Of a DNA stretch of 11,053 bases, positions 1 to 6,404 are shown in pieces. Origin of the DNA: Jimgerdemannia flammicorona (taxonomy: Eukaryota > Mucoromycota > Endogonomycetes > Endogonales > Endogonaceae); assembly GCA_003990745.1 (NCBI GenBank), contig RBNI01006706.1:1-11053 (forward strand), in the 5' to 3' direction. Position 1 is the stretch's first letter; each line of letters opens with the position of its first letter. The notes under the pieces were generated by a model. It saw only the letters and a list, made by a program, of their open reading frames with translations, made no database searches and was not told where the DNA came from. A program made the position numbers and the translations under genes.

Positions 1-291
1 AAAAAAAAAAAAAAAATAATAAAATTTTATTATTTTTTTATTATTATTTATTTATTTATTTATTTTTTATAGAAAAATAAATAAATTTAAAATAATCTAA
101 GATATATATATATATTTATATATTTTTTTCTTTTATTCTATTTTTGATATTATAATATTTTTGTAAAAATGGTATTAATTATTGCTTATTTATTCAACAT
201 ATATCTCTTCTATACTATATTTAATAAAGAACTTAGTTTTAATTTTATTTCTGTACTTTATTATTTAAAAATAGAATAAATGACTTAATTT
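1..291. other. AT-rich block without recognisable genes
   Basis: This stretch is almost entirely A and T, with homopolymer runs (poly-A at 1-16), TATT/TTTA runs and TATATA tracts. No open frame of useful length and no RNA gene is visible. Such composition in a fungal genome usually marks heavily mutated repeat DNA or a gene-poor isochore. Nothing here shows which repeat it came from. It forms the left flank of the LTR element and supplies the left copy of its target duplication at 292-296. Confidence 0.7.
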
Positions 292-296
292 CTAAC
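292..296. repeat. Target-site duplication, left copy (CTAAC)
   Basis: The five bases CTAAC sit directly before the first LTR and recur directly after the second LTR at 1977-1981. A 5-bp duplication is normal for LTR-retrotransposon integrase. The match is exact, which fixes both outer boundaries of the element. Confidence 0.75.
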
Positions 297-373
297 TATT
301 GGGATTACAAGTCGATATGTATCCACGTGACTTTACGCCAATTCGTTTTACGTCATCATTTACAGCGACTAAA
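297..373 (+). repeat. 5' LTR, homologous portion
   Basis: This stretch aligns with 1865-1952 with only a few substitutions (including TG to TA at the very first dinucleotide) and an 11-base gap near 345. It contains the E-box CACGTG and an ACGTCATCA motif shared with the other LTR. Similarity stops after CTAAA. The LTR may extend to the CAACA at 484-488, which would make it 192 bp and include the CTATATAG at 404-411 as a promoter-like site. That extension has no counterpart in the right LTR, so its end is uncertain. Confidence 0.75.
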
Positions 374-614
374 AGTGTAATAGCCCCGCTAGCGACTGAG
401 TGGCTATATAGCCCGGTTAGCGGATACTGGTTAGCGGATACCAGTTAGCAGCTAGAAACTCCTCTAGTATATACACTACACTGCAACATGCACGAGCGTC
501 GTATAAGCACCCGGCAACGGTTAACACAGTCCTGTTGTAAGCACAGACGAGCATGGTCATTACCAGCCAATGAGGTGGTGAAGAAGCCCGCCAGATGGTG
601 ACAACAGCGAGGCG

Positions 615-1640
615 ATACTGAAGTCCTCCCAGGTGGCAGGCGAAGTCCTCCCTGGTGTCGAGGCAATCACGAAGTTCTCTCTGGTGGTGTTCGAGGCAAT
701 TACGAAGCCCTCTCAAGTGGTCGAGGCACAAAGTCCTCCCTGGTGGCAGAGACGCTCTCCCAGGTGTTAGAGGCAGCGATTACGGCAACAAGAAAGCCTT
801 CTACAGCTCGCGTGGTGGACGTGGCAAACGAGATCAGCGACATGGCCAGCAATGAGGCCACAGAAAAGGCCAACAAGACCGACGAGGTCAGGAAGAGACC
901 AACAAGCCCGGACAAGGCAAATGACAAACGAAGCCAACGCGGACGAACCCAAGCCTAGCGCGGAATATACAACCAACCGTTTGAAGGTAACCGCAATTAT
1001 TGTGGGATATATGGATACCGCGAGCGGGAATACCGCAAAAAGAATGACAACGACGTGGAAAGGGAACTACAGTGGCGGCCATACGAACTATACTGACAAT
1101 GGTGCATTTACCGCGCAAGCAACATTTGCGCAAACAACCAGCACCTGTTCTACCGCCAGTTCTACGAGCAGTTCCACCGCCAATTCAGCCAACTCGACAT
1201 CTACGAATCCCGGTTGGCAAAACACTTTTACACTGACGAAAAGTGGCGATGACGTCAACAGCAATAAGCGCCGTCAATAGCGCGGGTACCACCAACATCA
1301 ACAGCATGGGTACCACCAACCATATGTTCAGCAAAAGCGTGAATACAGCCAACGATAACGAAGATAACGTCTGGTGAATGGATTTCGGTGCAACACAGCA
1401 TATGACGCCACACCGCACTAGGAACAATAACAGCCAGCACCAATAACAACATACATTCCAAAGGCGCGACGATAGCAATGGCTATAGCAATGGCATCGGA
1501 TTAAGCGGGAGCATACGGGTATCCGACTCCTACGACGCTGACTGGCGACCTCAACGAACGGCTGCCTGGAATACATCTCTTACATCATGAGACTTTTCAG
1601 GCTCTCAAACGCCTTTCGTACCATATATACATTTTACATA
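615..1640 (+). pseudogene. Decayed copia gag-protease reading frame
   Basis: A frame open at 743-958 continues past a TAG at 956-958 into a peptide reading RNYCGIYGYREREYRK at about 992-1039. Its spacing is that of a CX2CX4HX4C retroviral-type zinc knuckle, but only the second ligand (Cys, 1001-1003) survives; the others read Arg, Tyr and Tyr. In a different frame, 1381-1410 encodes DFGATQHMTP, closely resembling the copia protease active-site motif DSGAT.H, with the Ser codon now Phe. A TGA interrupts the frame just before it. A weak match to the pre-integrase region (HHETFQALKRLS) follows at about 1586-1621. Codon order, spacing and flanking LTRs all agree with copia gag-pol. The product is not functional. 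The true gag start was not identified. Confidence 0.7.
620..784 (+). repeat. Degenerate about 28-bp tandem repeat in gag
   Basis: Roughly six units follow one another, each starting like GAAGTCCTCCCTGGTG and most ending GAGGCAAT(T/C)AC. In the gag frame they encode variations of E-V-L-(S/P)-G-G-x-R-G-N-(H/Y). Units differ by several substitutions and small indels, so this is an old repeat. It lies in the N-terminal part of the presumed gag product. Confidence 0.65.
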
Positions 1641-1864
1641 TAATGCATTTCTGCAGGTATTACGGTGCATGTCATACGGGTATTACGGAACACTTTTCAA
1701 CCCGCGAAAATTCCTAGATAGTTGTAATTCTGGGTTATATGCAGTTCTAGTTTTTTTTTTTGCATGCGTTATGCATTGCTTTTTATTCTAGTTTGCATTC
1801 TTTTTTTTTGGATACAGTTGATATTCTTTTTTTGTTTTGGCGTACATATCTCCTTGAGCGGGAG

Positions 1865-1976
1865 TGTTGGGATTACAAGTCGATATGAATCCACGTGACT
1901 TTACGCCAATTCGGTTTACATCATTTGTATGTCATCATTTACAGCGCCTAAATTGCTTCTTCTGTTCGTCACAACA
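1865..1976 (+). repeat. 3' LTR, 112 bp
   Basis: It begins TGTTGGG directly after a purine tract and ends CACAACA, followed by the CTAAC target duplication. It matches the left LTR for its first 88 bases, with an extra 11 bases (ATCATTTGTAT) that may be a local duplication. Its last 24 bases do not match anything after position 373 on the left. The short length suggests that an inner piece of the LTR, including the promoter region, has been deleted here. Confidence 0.78.
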
Positions 1977-1981
1977 CTAAC
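1977..1981. repeat. Target-site duplication, right copy (CTAAC)
   Basis: This is the partner of 292-296. It is the first part of CTAACCCTAAC (1977-1987), so the site hit by the element probably carried this short telomere-like string before insertion. Confidence 0.75.
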
Positions 1982-2090
1982 CCTAACTCTTTTTTAAATA
2001 ATATCAGATTTCTATTTAGCTAAATAGCTCGAACATACCGCTGAAACACTGGGCCATTATCGACTTCCGGCAGGAATCCAAAAGATATCC

Positions 2091-2318
2091 ATGCGCAGCT
2101 CGCCGTACGCCAACTTCCGGCATGTCATCTACGCAGACGACTTCAGCACAATAACGGCCAAGCATAAAGGACACTCTGACATCGTATTGACGCTTTGCAG
2201 TGACGAATATGCCAGTAAATTAGACCGATGGCATCCGGCATTGTCCGTGGTCAGAGAGGCGACATCACGTCATTTGAGTTTCCACCGACGCTGCCTGTGG
2301 CTAGGTTATGGTGTCTAA
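2091..2318 (+). pseudogene. Probable LINE-type reverse transcriptase fragment
   Basis: The open frame contains VIYADDFSTIT at about 2127-2159, followed 20-odd residues later by EYASKLDRW. The YADD box carries the two catalytic aspartates of reverse transcriptases. The pattern YADD...Y..kL..W is typical of non-LTR (LINE, e.g. Tad1-like) enzymes. Only about 60 residues are recognisable and neither the fingers region nor the C-terminal domains can be seen. Beyond about 2280 the similarity fades, perhaps through a frame change. No poly(A) tail or endonuclease domain is visible. It is best read as a broken fragment, with a moderate risk that the YADD match is chance. Confidence 0.42.
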
Positions 2319-2919
2319 CAAAGTACAACACAGAAGTTCGTCTTGAGAAGGAAAGCGAATGATAAGCGCGCGTGTTTGCTAGTCAGTTGGCCTGTTGATA
2401 GCTCCTCCTCTGCATTGATTGATGCATTGACACGCTTACGTGACGATACATATACCTGTCAAGTATGTCACGGCCGTTGCCCGGGGGATATTGATATGAT
2501 GACATCCGCCGCCAAGAGTACGACCGCCCGAAAACAGAAAAGACAACTTCGTTAAATGCTTTCATATGGAATACGGAACGTTTTGACTTGTCAAAACTCC
2601 TACCATGTCATAGAAAGCTGTTTTAAAATAAGAGCGCCTAATAACCATTTAGAGTATAGAAAGGATGGCTATAACTTCCACAGGTATTAGATCGTGAGCC
2701 ACGGCGACAGATGTATTCGAAAACTTTTAGCAATAAATAGAAATAGTACAGCAAGCCAACGTTGTAATATGGCAATGTTTATTTGAGTTTATTATCAAAG
2801 CTGAAATGGGTTATTGAAGTACGTACTACGTGGAGCCACACTGCGCGGATTCAACCCCCGGATACCCATATTACCGGGCTTTCGAATATTTGGTATTTAT
2901 ATAACCGAGGAATGATACT
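2319..2919. other. Intergenic stretch, no recognised gene
   Basis: A 70-codon open frame at 2343-2555 (plus) has one CQVCHGRC cluster and a basic end, but shows no family signature and may be part of the adjacent decayed element. A perfect 8-bp inverted repeat GTTTTGAC-TT-GTCAAAAC lies at 2580-2597. It is too small and too A/T-rich to call a regulatory element. The rest up to 2919 is the 3' flank of the kinase gene. No tRNA or other RNA gene was seen. Confidence 0.5.
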
Positions 2920-5739
2920 TTAGTTCCTTCCTAGCAATATGTTCAGCCACTTTGAAACCCTTGCCCATAGTGTGAGGATCTTGGGGTGAGAATAGCCTTG
3001 GTTGCCTTGCATCATCCTCCCCACCTCGGGAAGGATGGTCTGCAAAGAAATAGGTCTACATTAGTAAAAGAGGAAAAAGAAAAAAAAAAAAAAAAAAAAA
3101 AAACAGCGAGGGGAAGATGCTGCGCTTTAGAATAAACAAATATATATACCCATTCATCATTCACATCATCGCGTTTGTTTAACGCAGAGACCTGGAAAAA
3201 GGACGAAATTGTCATTATTTGGCATGTAACCTTTGGACACTATGACCTTCACAACGAAACCTTTAAACAAACTCAAACTAAAAAATAATTCGATAATGAC
3301 CTCATTACATCCGTTTGATAGTTTGTTCGCATGGCTGTGCAGGTGCAGATGCTCGGACGTGCGGAAAATGCAACTGTCACCGAATCTGATTACGTCCCCG
3401 CTCACTGGGACCTTCTCCGTTGGCCTCCGGTACGAGGGCTGAGGCGCGAACACCGCCATTTCCTTCGGGTTCGCGCGAGAGGAGCGCGAGAGCCGTTTGC
3501 AGGTGATCTCCTGCTGGCCTGTAATGGGGGATAGGCGACCGGGCTCCTCGCACAAGGTCAACCCTGAGGCTACGTGGGTGAAACAAGTTCGGCTTCCGTT
3601 GGTCCAATGGTGGTTCTGAACTTGGGGGGTATTCGAGTTATTCCAGGCTAGATTGACAACCCAAGTGTGGGGGTCGACGGCGGTGCAAACCTGAAGAATT
3701 AGATTTATGGTCAGCCATTGTGATAAGAGCGGACCAGGCAAGCGTCGAATCTAACTCATTGCGTATAACGACGTGAAATCCGAAATGTCGAGCATTCTGT
3801 TTCATCGTGGCTAGAAACTGAGTTTACATCCTAGAGGTCTTCTACTCTTCCTTATTTCAGTCCTCACCTTAAGCGAGTTTGAATCGTCGGCCAGAACAGC
3901 TAAATACCGTCCAGTTGTCCTGTGCCTCAGCGATAACGGGACACCAAAATCAACGATGTCTCCGATTTCCATTCCAGAGGAAGGCTCCGATTTCTCCGAA
4001 TCAACTATCGAGATTTTCACCGATGGAATTGTGACGGGATAGGGATCTTTGAATCGAAATGCGGTGATTGATTTGAGAGGTCAGCAGGGTGAATTTTTGC
4101 AGCGTCAACTTTAATAACCGGAGGGCATACCATACTCACCTTGTATATCAGGCGCCGCAGTAATTAATTCAGAATCATCTGTGTGAAGGCGCGAAATGAT
4201 TGGGTGCATGTGAAACCTTAACAGCGTGCATCCCGGAGTCAGGGTTGATGTTTGATACTCGGCAAACAATTCCTACCTTGTTTATCAAGAGCATTAATCG
4301 CCTCAAGGTTTACTTGGGACAGATCAAGACTGCGTGAGGCTTATGGCGTGGAAGAAACATGAGAGAATTTCCAAATGTCAACAACGTGTATTGAAACCAT
4401 GCACTATCGTCTGATTATAAAATTACATACCAAATTCTTTATATTCTGGGAGAGTAGTAAAAGACATGTCTCGAGAAACGGCATGGAGCATCTCTTTCGA
4501 GTGGAACTGGCTCTTGTGGTGCACCACCGTAAAATACTTGGATGACGATTTTCCTTCGCACATGCTCCATTCGGTTTTTTCAGATTCCTGCAGCTGAAAC
4601 TCGGATCGCCGTCGCGCGATGAATGCCAACGTCTCTGGCGTGAACTTGTTCTCGTAAAGCTTGCCGCTCTGTTTGAACCACTGGGACATCAGCTGCTCGA
4701 CTTCCGCCATTGTTGGCCGCTTTTCCGGGTCAGGGTTCCAGCATTTCCGGAGAATATTATTGAACTGTGGCGGGGCGCCCGGGACCAGCTCCTCACGCAA
4801 TTTTTCCGGAAAAAATCTGATGGCTTGAGAGGCGCACAATCGCGGTTGGACACCCACAACGAACTGCCACAGCAAGGTGGAAAATCCGTAGACATCGGAC
4901 GCTTGGGTCTGCCCGTGGCCGGTCATGGCCTCTGGCGCAAGATATGGAAGACGGCCGTAGACCCCGCCGCATTCGTTGTCATCCTCGACTGACTGCGCGA
5001 GGCCGACATCGATCAGGAATGGTTCGACCAAGGAATCAATGAACGCAAGGTTGCCGGGATGCAGGTCACGGTGGCTGAAGCCGCACTCATGAAGATCGGC
5101 CAGGTTGGCAGCGAGTCGGCGAGCCACGGTGGCGACGTCAGACCAGTTGTTCTGGCCCTGAAGTTTCATATTCTCGAGAGTACCGTTCGTGGCCAACCAC
5201 ATCACCATCAGGTATTGTTGCGTCTGAGGATGCTGAGATAGGCCAACGACTGGGATGGTTGGGAAGTAAAACGTTCCGTTGTCGTTGAAAAGAACATTCA
5301 AGACCAACTGAAAATTGCGAAAGTTTTAGCTAATTACACGAATAACAAAATTGCGCAAAATATCGGTAAGAAGAACATTGCACACCTCGGGTACCATTGC
5401 CGCTTTTAATTCTTTCAAAGCAAAGGTCGTAGTGCGGTTCCCTTCATGGACTTTGGTGTGCTTATTCTCAACCGTGCCAGCCCACACCGACGCAAATCCA
5501 CCATCTGCCAGCTTTTCGAACTTGGTGAACCGGCTAGGAGGGAGCCAGAATACATGATTCTCCAGCTGCTCCACGCCCAATCTCTTCAAATGCGTTAGAA
5601 TGGTGTTACCAGGGTCCGGGAACTCGACTTTCCACACGTTTATCCGGTTTCGATTGGTAGGACGCAGGCGATTGAAGGGCTTGAGGAGCGGGAGTAGTGC
5701 GTTGAGGCGCTTTTCGACATTTGGGTCTTGAAAGGACAT
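2920..5739 (-). CDS. Protein kinase with C-terminal MIR-like beta-trefoil
   Basis: I infer nine exons: 5739-5386, 5307-4431, 4339-4277, 4178-4140, 4046-3868, 3817-3770, 3690-3301, 3191-3150, 3039-2920, giving 703 residues. Residues 71-328 form a kinase domain: Gly-rich loop LADGGFASVW (77-86), ALKEL with Lys109, catalytic loop HRDLHPGN (Asp199, Asn204), DVG in place of DFG (Asp218), LAPE (241-244), and a C-terminal KRP (Arg315). The catalytic residues are present, so it is probably active, most like fungal tyrosine-kinase-like kinases. Residues about 466-668 hold three repeats with the MIR/trefoil pattern: GDIVDFG...LRH..TGRYLA...DPHTWVV, then SGLTLCEE...GQQEITC, then GDVIRFG...LHLH...DVNDEWTI. 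No signal peptide or membrane segment is seen. The start has GAA before ATG (purine at -3). Weakest joint: the donor at 3769 (GTTATA) is poor but keeps frame and restores the repeat pattern; the next donor (GTTAGA, 3755) breaks it. The donor at 3300 (GTCATT) is also weak. The segment from Lys109 to the presumed helix-C Glu118 is short. Confidence 0.8.
3080..3103. repeat. A24 homopolymer inside a kinase-gene intron
   Basis: Twenty-four A residues on the plus strand (T on the coding strand) lie in the last intron, 3149-3040, upstream of its TACTAAT-like branch site and TTTGCAG acceptor. On the coding strand it extends the pyrimidine-rich part of the intron. Such a tract is prone to length variation. 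Confidence 0.8.
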
Positions 5740-6404
5740 TTCGGAAAGAGACGGACGTTGGGTGACGAGGGGTGTTATTGCTTATACCTAGCTGGCTACG
5801 GACGATGTGTGCCAGGTATGACGATTGATATCGTCCAATTACAAGTCATCTGCTATAAATAATATTTGTCCCCGTTGTGGAAACGAGCCTGTAACACACA
5901 TAAACACCTTTACATCTTGGATTCCATAATGTGACGATGCCATCCCTTTATTTTTATTTGCATAAACGAGATTGTTTTTTGGATTCCATAATGTGAAGAT
6001 GAACATCCCCTTTACAGAAACGAGTGGGTAACACCCATAAACGCCGTTGTATCAGATGCGAAAATGACCAAGTCAAATACATTTTGCACATGGTGTGATG
6101 GAAAATAAGAATAGACCTCTTTACTTTGGTGCGACACGTAAATGCTATCGCAAGGATTAAGAAACGATGCAGACATGTTTGAGCTTCGCCGTATTCCAGA
6201 AAAAGGTTCTTTAACAGGTACTGTTATAAGTGCTGGCTATTTTCTCTTATTCTTACCAATTCTTGATAATGCTGATGACAACGGTGAATTAAGACAATTC
6301 GGAACGACAAGCTTTCATTTCCAACATTACCATCATTTGAGAAACTCAATTACGGGCACAGTGTGCGAGTCCCCACCTAGATACAGATTTGAATGGAGTG
6401 AATT
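5740..6404. other. Intergenic region upstream of the kinase gene
   Basis: This is 665 bp between the kinase start and the stop of the GH31 gene, so it should contain the kinase promoter and the GH31 3' end. On the minus strand a TATAAG lies about 45 bases above the kinase ATG (around 5783), too weak to call a TATA box. The middle is occupied by degenerate repeats (separate entry). 6060-6404 shows no gene on the minus strand. A plus-strand open frame there (6142-6693) is treated as spurious. Confidence 0.55.
5877..6048. repeat. Degenerate direct repeats between the two genes
   Basis: TTGGATTCCATAATGTGA occurs exactly twice, at 5917-5934 and 5979-5996, 62 bases apart, each followed by a variant of (A/C)GATG.(A)CATCCC.TTTA. 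A second block, GAAACGAG..(T/G)GTAACAC(A/C)CATAAAC, occurs at about 5880-5907 and 6017-6044, with a half copy CATAAACGAG at 5961-5970. The arrangement suggests a unit of roughly 60-75 bp duplicated two or three times and then rearranged. It carries no open frame. It could be a minisatellite or a fragment of an unknown repeat. It lies 140-310 bases upstream of the kinase ATG. Confidence 0.75.

Larger units (their letters stand above)
297..1976 (+). mobile_element. Ty1/copia-type LTR retrotransposon, internally deleted
   Basis: The element starts with TATTGGGATTACAAG and repeats this as TGTTGGGATTACAAG at 1865. The right copy ends in CAACA at 1972-1976, giving the TGTTG...CAACA ends common in copia LTRs. 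CTAAC flanks both sides (292-296 and 1977-1981) as a 5-bp target duplication. A short purine tract (GCGGGAG) directly precedes the 3' LTR, as a polypurine tract should. Inside are traces of gag (zinc knuckle near 992-1039) and protease (1381-1410), in the order expected for Ty1/copia. A full copia element is about 5 kb, while this one is 1,680 bp. Integrase, reverse transcriptase and RNase H are absent, so most of pol has been lost between about 1640 and 1860. Stops and frame changes show it cannot encode its own proteins. No convincing primer-binding site was found. Confidence 0.8.

Noticed and set aside
417..731. Minus-strand open frame with repeated CLD/LRG peptides
   Set aside because: It is the reverse of the tandem repeat in the gag region, and the plus strand carries the zinc-knuckle frame.
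852..1280. 142-codon Thr/Ser-rich plus-strand open frame
   Set aside because: It is out of frame with the zinc-knuckle remnant in the same sequence and its low-complexity Ser/Thr content looks like an off-frame reading.
1185..1478. Minus-strand hydrophobic open frame resembling a membrane peptide
   Set aside because: Hydrophobic runs arise from reading the gag/protease remnant backwards; there is no start context or partner.
2843..2870. B-box-like GGTTGAATCC on the minus strand, possible tRNA
   Set aside because: It lacks one base of the T-loop consensus and no cloverleaf can be formed around it.
3012..3215. Minus-strand frame running through a poly-Phe stretch
   Set aside because: The Phe run is the translated poly(T) of an intron; the true exon is the 14 codons at 3191-3150.
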